Origin: CAVQSS01 sp963746605
GTDB taxonomy: Bacteria > Desulfobacterota > RBG-13-43-22
Length of the DNA: 64,000 nt
Direction of reading: 5' to 3'
Assembly (NCBI GenBank): GCA_963746605.1
Contig: CAVVCH010000045.1
Location: 62,001-126,000 of the forward strand
Shown: positions 36,945 to 44,499 of the stretch, piece after piece
Numbering within the stretch: the first letter of the stretch is position 1
Layout: every line of letters begins with the position of its first letter
Notes under the pieces: model-generated
What the model saw: the letters and a program-made list of their open reading frames with translations, nothing else
The model's database searches: none
What the model was told of the DNA's origin: nothing
Program-made: the position numbers and the translations under genes

Positions 36945-37595
36945 ATGGACTTATTTCAAGCCATTCAAAACCGTGCCAGTTGCCGGGTCTTCTTGCCCGA
37001 TCCGGTTCCCAGGGAGTTGATCCGGGAGTTGCTCTCCTGGGCCGGGAAAGCCCCATCAGCCATCAATGTCCAGCCCTGGGAATTTGTGGTGGTCACCGGC
37101 CGGGAAAGGGATCGTCTGGTCCACCGCCTGCTTCAGACCCACCGGGAAAAGCAGGTTTCCTGTGGGGCCGGGACCTCTCGCCCTCTTCCGGAGCCCTGGA
37201 TCGGCCGGCAGCGACGTCTTTTCGCCGGGATGAAACCCGTCGCCGATCAGCTGTCCCTGGACTTGAACCAGTTCATCGGAGAGGGAAGCTGCCGCTTTTA
37301 CGAAGCGCCGGCGGTTCTGTTGGTGTTTCTGGATCGCCTCTTCCCCGCCTCCCGGATGGTCTGCGTGGGGATGGCCCTGGGTTATTTCCTGCTGGCCTCC
37401 CAGGCCAAAGGCCTCGATACCTGCCCGATCGGGTTGATCAATGCCTATGAAGACGAAATCAAAGAGCAGCTCAATGTCCCGGAGGAGAAACAAATGCTCC
37501 TGGGAATTGCCTTGGGCTACCGGGATCCCCAATCGCCCCTGAACCAATTTAAATCCGATCGGGACGATATCGAACAAATGATTCGCTGGGTATAG
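36945..37595 (+). CDS. Nitroreductase family protein
   Basis: 216 residues. The FMN-binding pattern is NRASCRVFLPDPVPRELIRE, WAGKAPSAINVQPWEFVVVT, and GMALGYFLLASQAKGLDTCP. The C-terminus is LGIALGYRDPQSPLNQFKSD. Nitroreductase-fold flavoproteins reduce nitroaromatics, quinones or other acceptors with NAD(P)H; the substrate cannot be told. The start ATG follows GGGGGTTAACC. Flanked on both sides by GTAGGGG-type repeats. Confidence 0.9.
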   Translation: MDLFQAIQNRASCRVFLPDPVPRELIRELLSWAGKAPSAINVQPWEFVVVTGRERDRLVHRLLQTHREKQVSCGAGTSRPLPEPWIGRQRRLFAGMKPVADQLSLDLNQFIGEGSCRFYEAPAVLLVFLDRLFPASRMVCVGMALGYFLLASQAKGLDTCPIGLINAYEDEIKEQLNVPEEKQMLLGIALGYRDPQSPLNQFKSDRDDIEQMIRWV

Positions 37596-37645
37596 TATAA
37601 AAAAAATAATCAATAAACAGAGTTCAAGGAGGCCAGAGTTCGATT

Positions 37646-37747
37646 GTAGGGGAGGGGTTCATCCCCTCCCGCACCCGGTCAGGCCCGACAACACTAAATC
37701 TGAATCGCTGATTCCCAAACGTGGGAGGGGATGAACCCCTCCCCTAC
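37646..37747. repeat. GTAGGGG-type palindromic repeat, copy 3
   Basis: 102 bp with terminal inverted repeats GTAGGGGAGGGGTTCATCCC and its mirror. The interior matches copy 1 (3786-3886) in reverse orientation at most positions, showing common descent. Confidence 0.85.
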
Positions 37748-37845
37748 GAAGAAACGAACGATCGCCCCATTTTCTTCTTTCGCTGGTCTTTCCGCGGGGC
37801 CATGAGGGTTTTCTACGGGGTTGCGCAAGTATCCCTGCAATTCCC

Positions 37846-38529
37846 TCACTTCAGGGCCTTGACTTCCTGATCCAGCCGGGCAAAGAACCTTACCATGAAA
37901 CGGTGCCGGCTTTCAGCCAGGGCCTTCCCTGTCCGGGTTTGCATGCGATCTTTGACTTTCCTCAATTTTACCTGGAATTCTCTGAAGGCGGTATCCTCCC
38001 AACTGTAGGAAACGGTCAGGGAAAGGTCCTTATGGGCATTATGTAGCCTGGCCCCCACCTCTCCCGCAAAGAGGAAAGCCCGCCCCACGCCCACGGCTCC
38101 GAGGGAGTCCAGCTTATCCGCGTCAAAGAGAATCCTGGCCTCCAGACTGTCCGGGGGATGATTTCCTCTGAAGCGGTGACTGCGAATACAGTGAATAACC
38201 GCCTCGCGAGTCTCCGGGGTAAGGTTCAGGGGGGCCAGGATTTCGACCGCTTTGCGAGCGCCGACCCGGGCATGGCAAACCTTTCCCTTCGAGGCCTTCT
38301 CCTCCTGCCGCCCGATATCGTGCAGCAGCGCGGCTAAACCCAGCACGGTCAAGTCGGCCTTTTCTTTCCGGCCGATCTTCAGGCACAATTCATAAACCCG
38401 CCGCACGTGGTCCCAACCGTGGCTGCCCGGACCCTTTCCAACCGCCTTCCGGGCAATTTCTTTTATTTTGCTCCAATCCGCTTCCGTGAGCAGGGCCTTG
38501 GTTAAGGGATGCATAGTCGCTTGGTCCAC
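37846..38529 (-). CDS. HD-domain phosphohydrolase
   Basis: 227 residues. The metal site has HGWDHVRRVYELC, LAALLHDIGRQEE (the HD pair) and ILFDADKLDSLGAVGVGRAF, as in YedJ-like HD phosphohydrolases. Substrate unknown, possibly nucleotides. The start at GTG 38529 or ATG 38514 is equally plausible. Followed downstream by the copy 3 repeat. Confidence 0.85.
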   Translation of the reverse strand: MDQATMHPLTKALLTEADWSKIKEIARKAVGKGPGSHGWDHVRRVYELCLKIGRKEKADLTVLGLAALLHDIGRQEEKASKGKVCHARVGARKAVEILAPLNLTPETREAVIHCIRSHRFRGNHPPDSLEARILFDADKLDSLGAVGVGRAFLFAGEVGARLHNAHKDLSLTVSYSWEDTAFREFQVKLRKVKDRMQTRTGKALAESRHRFMVRFFARLDQEVKALK

Positions 38530-38675
38530 ATTAAAGAATAGTGCTCGGCGCGTCCCGTGAAGGATTGCCCTTATTTTTTTCCCGGATCTCGATTTTCGAA
38601 TTTTGGTTGCGGCAAACGCCGCGCTGCGTGTCTCTGCGGCTTATTAAAAGCGGAAGGGGCGAATGCCCGGAAGAT

Positions 38676-39092
38676 CTATTTGATTTTCACTTGTTCTAGA
38701 AAACGTCTTTCGTAAGGGCCGGTTTCCCGCAATAGGGTCCAGGTGTTGTCCGGATTCAAGCCTCTTACCACAGCCCGGCAGGTGATCTTGGTCGTCAACG
38801 CCTCTCGACATTGCATTTCCAACCGGTACTGTTCCTCAACCTTTTTGTATCCATCTCCCGGCAAAGGATCATTTTGTACCGGCCCGGCTTCAATAAGACC
38901 CTGACCCGGATCTATTCTCCGGATGGGGATTTGCAGCCGTTTCAGTTCCTGTTGGACCCTTTCCCCCACGCTGTCGCAGGGAATATCGCTGACGATCAGG
39001 TTAAGACCCGACTCCTCCTCCCGGACCTGTTGGCAGGTCGGCGCCATGGCCGCGAAGGAAGCCAAAACGACCATCAGGAGGATCAGTCGCAT
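38676..39092 (-). CDS. Putative lipoprotein or secreted small protein
   Basis: From ATG 39092 (MRLILLMVVLASFAAMAPTC) with an AGGAGG site. Hydrophobic signal with Cys at residue 20, so a lipoprotein is possible although AP-T-C is not a classic lipobox. About 138 residues ending ERRFLEQVKIK. No recognised domain. A longer frame begins at 39119, overlapping the stop of the metzincin gene, so the two are translationally close and likely form an operon. Confidence 0.6.
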   Translation of the reverse strand: MRLILLMVVLASFAAMAPTCQQVREEESGLNLIVSDIPCDSVGERVQQELKRLQIPIRRIDPGQGLIEAGPVQNDPLPGDGYKKVEEQYRLEMQCREALTTKITCRAVVRGLNPDNTWTLLRETGPYERRFLEQVKIK

Positions 39093-39118
39093 GGGTGGTC
39101 CTTGCCTCCTGTCCGGCA

Positions 39119-39790
39119 TCAGTAATCCACCCGGACATTCAATTGGGTCCCGTTCGGCTGAAAACGACCACGGTCGGGCACCTTGCGTTGCAGAGACAGG
39201 AAGGGATTGATATCCCGGCCAGGAGGTTGGGAATAGAGGAGACTCATGAAATTGCGAAGCGTTCCGGTTATGTTCCCATTCCCGCCATCGGGGTCCATGA
39301 GGGTACCATCCGCAGTATGTCCAAAAAATCCCAGGGCATGGGCCGTTTCATGGGTCAGGGTGTTATCCAATCCGCCCCGGCAAAACTGCTGGTTGGCATT
39401 GATGGAAACCTCCGCCTTGGAGATTCTCCCGGAGTTGAAAAAAAACGTATTGGTTACACCGCAAAAACTGCTGGACCCGACTAGGGAAAAGGAGATGCCG
39501 TCGGAAGGGGGGGAATTGACAAAAACGAAATTAACCGGACCGGTCCAGCGGTTAACGGCGGTTTCGGCACCGGGAATCCCCGCGGTATATACTTTAATCG
39601 TGCTGGGGTCCCAGCGTATGGTGTGGCCGTCCAGTTGCTGGGCATTGTGGTCGAAAAGGAATTGAAAATCCGTGTTAGCGCTTCCACCCCCGCCTCCACC
39701 CCCGGAGGAGGAACTGCCTCCAGAACAAGACCATAGGGAGACCGACAGCAGACCGATAAGGATTAGCTGGATGACTTTGAACGGTCTCAT
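39119..39790 (-). CDS. Lipoprotein metzincin-like (matrixin-type) protease
   Basis: Starts ATG 39790 (MRPFKVIQLILIGLLSVSLW) with lipobox LWSC and a Ser/Gly linker (GGSSSSGGGGGGG). The catalytic zinc motif is HETAHALGFFGH (HExxHxxGxxH) with a Met-turn LMDPDGG, diagnostic for metzincins of the matrixin type. Mature length about 205 residues. Probably an outer-membrane or periplasmic lipoprotein peptidase; substrate unknown. Confidence 0.8.
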   Translation of the reverse strand: MRPFKVIQLILIGLLSVSLWSCSGGSSSSGGGGGGGSANTDFQFLFDHNAQQLDGHTIRWDPSTIKVYTAGIPGAETAVNRWTGPVNFVFVNSPPSDGISFSLVGSSSFCGVTNTFFFNSGRISKAEVSINANQQFCRGGLDNTLTHETAHALGFFGHTADGTLMDPDGGNGNITGTLRNFMSLLYSQPPGRDINPFLSLQRKVPDRGRFQPNGTQLNVRVDY

Positions 39791-39820
39791 ATTGAGATTC
39801 CCATCCCCACCATAAAAAGT

Positions 39821-39898
39821 TGGGGTGAGTGAAGGGGCTCGAACCCTCGACCTCTGGGGCCACAACCCAGTGCTCTAACCAACTGAGCTACACTCACC
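39821..39898 (-). tRNA. tRNA-His (GTG)
   Basis: The minus strand folds as a standard cloverleaf: GGTGAGTG acceptor (with the extra G-1 paired to C73 typical of tRNA-His), D-arm TAGCTCAGTTGGTTAGAGCA, anticodon loop TTGTGGC (anticodon GTG), T-arm GAGGGTTCGAGCCCC, and an encoded CCA end. Confidence 0.97.
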
Positions 39899-40298
39899 AT
39901 AAGCCAAAAATAGAATATTTTACCAAAATCAATAAATTTGGCAAGGAGTTTTTTTCTCCAGGGCCGGAAAAACGGTATAACTTCAAGCCCTTTCTGCTTG
40001 ACTTGCTTCGTTTATCTTCTTTATAATCCTTAAAAATTAATTTTCAACCGGTTACCGGCGATGAATTCGCAAAAAGTCCGTCAGTAGGTGGTTGTCATTC
40101 TGAGCAAAGCGAAGAATCTCAGCCTTTCAACAAGTAGCGAGGCATTCCCCTTAGTTTACCCTGAGTCAAAACCGAGATCCTTCGTTTCACTCAGGATGAC
40201 CAGCGAGGGGGGGTCAAGATGTCAAATTCGACTTCTGACGAACTCGTCACCGCTTGCAAGTCCTAAACCCGAAACAGACACAAAGGTCCAAAAATCAA
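39899..40298. other. Intergenic region with repeats
   Basis: About 400 bases between tRNA-His and accA-accD. The left part is AT-rich and featureless. 40094-40201 is the repeat described separately, and 40256-40300 carries a GTCCTAAACCCGAAAC word related to the CCGAAACTCGAA repeat family. Confidence 0.4.
40094..40201. repeat. GTCATTCTGAGCAAAGCGAAGAATC-type inverted repeat
   Basis: GTCATTCTGAGCAAAGCGAA at the left and, inverted, GATCCTTCGTTTCACTCAGG then ATGAC at the right, about 108 bp overall. A widely seen intergenic repeat style in environmental genomes. Confidence 0.65.
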
Positions 40299-42119
40299 AT
40301 GAAAACCGCAGATCTCGTCGAGCTTTTCAAGCGCCGAACCCGGCACCCCCGGCGTCCCCGTTCAGCGGATATTATCCGCGCCCTGTTTAGTCACTTTAAA
40401 TACTTTACTCCCGTCGGCGAATCGCTGGTTTGCGGGGAAGGTCGTTTCAGCGGAAAACGGATCCTGGTCATCGGACAGGAAAAACCCAACTTCGAAAAAC
40501 TGCGTAAATCGGAAAACATCGGAAAATTAAATCTGGGAATGCTCTCGGCGGATGAGCATTCCCAGATTTTAGGCATGCTGAACCAGGCCCGTTATATGGA
40601 TGCCAACGACCTTTTTATCCTTTGCTTGATCGACACCTACGGCGCCGATATCTCCATGGCCTCGGCCCGTCGCTTTCAAGCCTATTTCATCAGCCACCTG
40701 ATCCGGGAATTCCTGACCATCCCCATCCGCACCATTTCGGTGGTTCTGGGGGAAGGCGGCAGCGGCGGCGCCCTGGCCCTACAGGTGACGGACCGCCGGG
40801 CCCAAATGGAAGATGCCCTGTACGCCACCGCCCCGCCGGAATCCATGGCTTCCATCATCTTTCGGGATGCCGGTCGTATCCAGGAGGCCCTGGAAATCTC
40901 CAAACCGACGGCCAAGGACTTGAAGCGGATCGGGGTTATCGACCAGATCCTCTCCGTTCCCGAGGAGGTTTCCGACCTGGAGGGTTTTGCCGCCTCCATC
41001 GGGAAGTACCTTCAGAAGTCGATTCAGGAGCTTTCCCGGATTAAGATCAATAAACTGCTGGAGCAGCGGGAAAGAAGGGCCTTGTCTTTCGGCCTCCCCA
41101 AGCATCAGGGCAAGGTCCATGAATTAAAAAAAATGCTGGAACGGCCCTTTAAAAAGTTTTTCTATAAACTCCCGCCGGATATCCGAGTGGTCAATTTTGA
41201 CGGGTTGACCCAGGTGAGCGACGAGTACGCCGACTTGCTGGCCCTGGAACCCCACCAGGACTATATCCAATGCGGCCGGGAACGAGGACAAAATCCTCCC
41301 GGAGGCTGCGGGCAATTGATCAAACTGGAGGAATACCTGGAGAACCATCAGGTCTGCCCTTCCTGCGGCCAGCGGACCGTGCTGGATGCCGGAGGCTGGA
41401 TCCAGTGTCTGACGGATAGGGATAGTTTCTTTGAGCTCAACCGCGACCTGGACGTCAGTCAGTTGCTGGAACAGGAGGCCATGACCCCCTATTACCAGGA
41501 TTTTTTGAATAAACAGAAGGAACGGTCCCATTTCCAAGAATCCCTGGTAACCGGGGAGGCCACCCTTTACGGCCATTCGGTGATCCTGGCCATCTCGGAT
41601 TTCTATTTCAGCGGCGGTTCGATGGGGGTGGCCTTCGGGGAAAAATTTCGACAAGCGGTGGATCGGGCCATTGAAAAAAAATATCCCTTCGTCACCCTCT
41701 GCTGTTCCGGCGGCGCCCGGCTCTATGAAGGCATCCTGGCCTTGATGCAGATGGTGAAGACGATCGCCTCTCTTCAAAGGCTGAAACGGGAGGGACTGCC
41801 CTTTATTTCCATCCTGGGCGACCCCTCCACCGGCGGGGCCATCGCCAGTTATGCCTCCCTGGGGGACGTGATCATCGCGGAACCCAATGCCCTGGTTATT
41901 TTTACCGGTCCCCGGGTCATGAAATCCAGAGGCTTCGAGGTGGACGAAAAACTGATCCGCTCCGATTCCTTATGCGACCTTTCGGGTCTCATTTTTCAAT
42001 ACCCGAATTATTTTTATGACATCCGCGGGATCCATACGGTGACCGAAAGAAAGAACCTGAAGCGGGAACTGGTCAAATATATCGAATTCTATTACCGGAA
42101 CCGGCCCGCCGTTCCCTAA
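40299..42119 (+). CDS. Fused acetyl-CoA carboxylase carboxyltransferase (alpha-beta)
   Basis: 606 residues from ATG 40299 (MKTADLVELFKRRTRHPRR). The first half is AccA-like: ANDLFILCLIDTYGADIS, then VVLGEGGSGGALALQVTDR. The second half is AccD-like, with a Cys4-type zinc segment (QCGRERGQ ... GCGQLIK ... CPSCGQR) and VTLCCSGGARLYEGILALMQ and GDPSTGGAIASYASLGD. The enzyme transfers carboxyl from biotin to acetyl-CoA to make malonyl-CoA. The alpha-then-beta order in one chain is unlike the usual separate subunits, and no frameshift is needed. An initial Met further upstream (40254) is in repeat sequence. Confidence 0.88.
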   Translation: MKTADLVELFKRRTRHPRRPRSADIIRALFSHFKYFTPVGESLVCGEGRFSGKRILVIGQEKPNFEKLRKSENIGKLNLGMLSADEHSQILGMLNQARYMDANDLFILCLIDTYGADISMASARRFQAYFISHLIREFLTIPIRTISVVLGEGGSGGALALQVTDRRAQMEDALYATAPPESMASIIFRDAGRIQEALEISKPTAKDLKRIGVIDQILSVPEEVSDLEGFAASIGKYLQKSIQELSRIKINKLLEQRERRALSFGLPKHQGKVHELKKMLERPFKKFFYKLPPDIRVVNFDGLTQVSDEYADLLALEPHQDYIQCGRERGQNPPGGCGQLIKLEEYLENHQVCPSCGQRTVLDAGGWIQCLTDRDSFFELNRDLDVSQLLEQEAMTPYYQDFLNKQKERSHFQESLVTGEATLYGHSVILAISDFYFSGGSMGVAFGEKFRQAVDRAIEKKYPFVTLCCSGGARLYEGILALMQMVKTIASLQRLKREGLPFISILGDPSTGGAIASYASLGDVIIAEPNALVIFTGPRVMKSRGFEVDEKLIRSDSLCDLSGLIFQYPNYFYDIRGIHTVTERKNLKRELVKYIEFYYRNRPAVP

Positions 42120-42149
42120 CCCGGGAAAAATCCAACCAAAAATATTTGA

Positions 42150-42298
42150 ATTTTTGGTTCAAATCCGAAATCCGAAACTCGATACAAATTCAAATGACCA
42201 AATTTCAAAATTCGAAACGTTTCTGTTTTGATCATTTGGATTTTGGACCTTCGTGCTTGTTTCGGATTTCGTGCTTCGAATTTCGGATTTATAGATCC
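42150..42298. repeat. CCGAAACTCGA/CGAATTTCGGATTT repeat cluster
   Basis: Between accA-accD and the DUF3786 gene: ATCCGAAATCCGAAACTCGA on the left and TCGGATTTCGTGCTTCGAAT then TTCGGATTT on the right, roughly mirror images. Same family as 31530-31567. Confidence 0.6.
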
Positions 42299-42300
42299 TG

Positions 42301-42948
42301 ATGCCTCCCCTGGACCCGAACGACATTTCCCTTTACCGGGGAGCCGATAAAATTCCCCCGGAATACTGGGAGGAATTAAACCGTCAGTCCCCCGGGGAAG
42401 TCTGCCGGCGGTCCTTAGCAACTCATGACCCCGAAACCGGGTATGCCCTCCCCTTTTTGAACGATCGTTTGCTTTGCCGGCCGGATACCCGGCATATCCA
42501 TTGGGAGGGGGAGCCGGCCAGGAGCCCAAGTTTTCAGGAGACGCTGGTTGCGCTGATGTACCTGCTCCGGACTCGGGAGATCCCGCTTTCGGGGATCCAG
42601 GTGAACGAGAAAGAGCTGAACGGCGGCGCCCTTTTTTTTCGCGGGCCTCATGCCCTGTCCAAAGAACCCCTGGAAAAAAAATTTGCCCGGGATACCCGGG
42701 GTTTTTTGCAGGCCGGGCTGGCCCTGGGCGGAATTGCCACCCATCAGGGCGACGGGGCCTTTGAACTGCGGGTCCTCCCCCGAATCCCGTTGGAATATAT
42801 TCTTTACACTGAAGACGACGAATTTCCGGCCCAACTGATCATTACCTTTGACCGGACCATCGATCGCCATCTGCCCCTGGATGCCATCTGGGCCTTGGTC
42901 AACGTCGTCACCCGGAGCATTCTGAAAGCCGGGGAAAGCAACGCATAA
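42301..42948 (+). CDS. DUF3786 domain protein
   Basis: 215 residues. The pattern ELNRQSPGEVCRRSLATHD, ALMYLLRTREIPLSG, ELNGGALFFRGPHAL, LPRIPLEYILYTEDDEFPAQ and LDAIWALVNVVTR matches DUF3786, a family common in sulfate reducers and other deltaproteobacteria with no assigned function (sometimes next to corrinoid or CO-metabolism genes). Start ATG 42301 lacks a good ribosome site. Immediately followed by the first 150-bp direct repeat. Confidence 0.8.
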   Translation: MPPLDPNDISLYRGADKIPPEYWEELNRQSPGEVCRRSLATHDPETGYALPFLNDRLLCRPDTRHIHWEGEPARSPSFQETLVALMYLLRTREIPLSGIQVNEKELNGGALFFRGPHALSKEPLEKKFARDTRGFLQAGLALGGIATHQGDGAFELRVLPRIPLEYILYTEDDEFPAQLIITFDRTIDRHLPLDAIWALVNVVTRSILKAGESNA

Positions 42949-42955
42949 AGGCTAA

Positions 42956-43104
42956 GGATCTGTAAACAAATAATCTTGACAAAGCGACACTACAACCGTT
43001 CGCCCTGAGCTTGTCGAAGGATGAACGATACGGCCATGCTTCGACAAGCTCAGCGTGAACGGAGATACCGCGGCTTTGTACATCTTATTTCTTGACGGGT
43101 TCTA
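42956..43104 (+). repeat. 150-bp direct repeat, left copy
   Basis: Begins GGATCTGTAAACAAATAATC eight bases after the DUF3786 stop, contains CCGTTCGCCCTGAGCTTGTC and its inverted TTCGACAAGCTCAGCGTGAA, and ends TTCTTGACGGGTTCTA. The right copy at 44175-44323 matches it over nearly the whole length with scattered changes. The inner palindrome is a widespread REP-like word. Confidence 0.85.
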
Positions 43105-43150
43105 AGTTATTTTTGGACCTGATGAACTGCGGAAGCGTCAGTGAAAAAGA

Positions 43151-43249
43151 CGAACGTCCAACATCGAATTTTTAATGGGGAAACCGGAATTGGATGTTTG
43201 TTTCTTCATTCGAAGTTGGACGTTGGACGTTCGATGTTCGATGTTCATC
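43151..43249. repeat. Solo ATCGAAC array (empty cassette)
   Basis: CGAACGTCCAACATCGAATT on the left and CGTTGGACGTTCGATGTTCG followed by ATGTTCATCTTTT on the right, with about 40 bases between and no four-helix-bundle gene. The right arm is identical over about 29 bases to the arm at 9398-9429. Confidence 0.7.
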
Positions 43250-43277
43250 TTTTAAAACACCCTGGAAGGCATAAAGA

Positions 43278-44175
43278 ATGAACCAACCCATGAACGACGA
43301 CGCCCCTTTCTCTAATCGACCTCCCTCAACCGTTCCCGGGACTGGAACGGTTTATCGGGACCTGGGTCATTCCCGGCCCCATTACCATCGTGGTGGATGT
43401 GGGCCCCAAATCCTCCATTCAACGGCTCATTCAAGCCCTGAAGGAACGAGGTCTGGAACGGATCGATTATGTCCTTCTGTCCCATATTCACATCGATCAC
43501 GCCGGCGGTTTAGGTCCTTTCTTGGCCGAATTTCCCGAGGCCAAGGCCGTCTGCCATGCCCAGGGCCGGAAACATCTGCTGGACCCCGCCAAACTGTGGG
43601 AAGGCAGTCTGAAAACGCTGAAAGAGATGGCCCAGGCCTATGGTCCCATTGACCCGGTCCCGGAAGACCGTTTGATCGGTCATGACGATTTTTCCCTACC
43701 GGGTTTGAACATTTTGGAAACGCCGGGCCACGCCCCCCATCATCTGAGCTTCGATTATCAAGGGATGCTTTTCGCCGGTGAAGGGGCGGGTGTCTATCTC
43801 CCCTTCTGGGACGGTCCATACCTTCGGCCCCCCACCCCGCCGCGGTTCTTTTTTGAACAGGCCGTAGCCAGTGTCGATCGGATGCTGGCTTTAGCGGACC
43901 GGCCCATCTTTTTCGCTCATTTAGGCGCCTTCCCGCACAGCCGGGAAATCCTGAGCGAATACCGGCAACAGCTCTACCGCTGGCTGGAGGCTGCCCGCCA
44001 GGCCCTGGACTCCCATCCCGCCGATCCGCTGGAGGCGGCCGCCGAAGCGCTATTGAATCAGGACCCCTGTCTCAAAAATTTCCGATTGATGGATGAGAAA
44101 ATCCAACAGCGGGAGCGCTATTTCATGCAAAACAGCCTGGCCGGCTTTGTGGGTTATTTGCGGGACCGGGCTTAG
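43278..44175 (+). CDS. Metallo-beta-lactamase-fold hydrolase (frameshifted at N-terminus)
   Basis: ATG 43278 (GGAAGG site) opens MNQPMNDD; removing one C near 43304 leads to LIDLPQPFPGLERFIGTWVI and VDVGPKSSIQRLIQALKERG. The metal motif is LLSHIHIDHAGGL, with further ligands in TPGHAPHHLS, FAGEGAG and FFAHLGAFPH. About 298 residues. This glyoxalase-II-like subgroup hydrolyses thioesters, lactones or similar; the substrate is not identifiable. The whole gene is bracketed by 150-bp direct repeats, the right one starting at its stop codon. Confidence 0.8.
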
Positions 44176-44323
44176 GATCTGTAAACAAATAACCTTGACA
44201 AACGGCCCTACAACCGTTCGCCCTGAGCTTGTCGAAGGGTGAACGATACGGCCATGCTTCGACAGGCTCAGCATGAACGGAGATATTAGCGGTATTGTAC
44301 AGCTTATTTCTTGACGGGTTCTT
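44175..44323 (+). repeat. 150-bp direct repeat, right copy
   Basis: Starts GGATCTGTAAACAAATAACC at the stop codon of the MBL gene, same order of words as the left copy (CCCTGAGCTTGTCGAAGGGT, TTCGACAGGCTCAGCATGAA, TTCTTGACGGGTTCTTA). Confidence 0.85.
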
Positions 44324-44426
44324 AGTGGATAGAACCGCTCCTCTTCATTGCTTCCCCCGGACTTGATCCGGGGGAAGCAATGCCCCGATTGGGCTTGGGG
44401 AACTTTCCCTGAACCCTCTGGGGATA

Positions 44427-44456
44427 TAAAAAGCCCTCCCCATCGCTGGGGAGGGC
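44427..44456 (-). terminator. Terminator of the FG-GAP-like gene
   Basis: On the minus strand GCCCTCCCCAGCGATGGGGA then GGGC is followed by TTTTTATA. It lies about 45 bases past the stop at 44500. Confidence 0.85.
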
Positions 44457-44499
44457 GTGGTGGGTAACTTCAAAGATCTCCGAGACCGGGCTTTAACGC

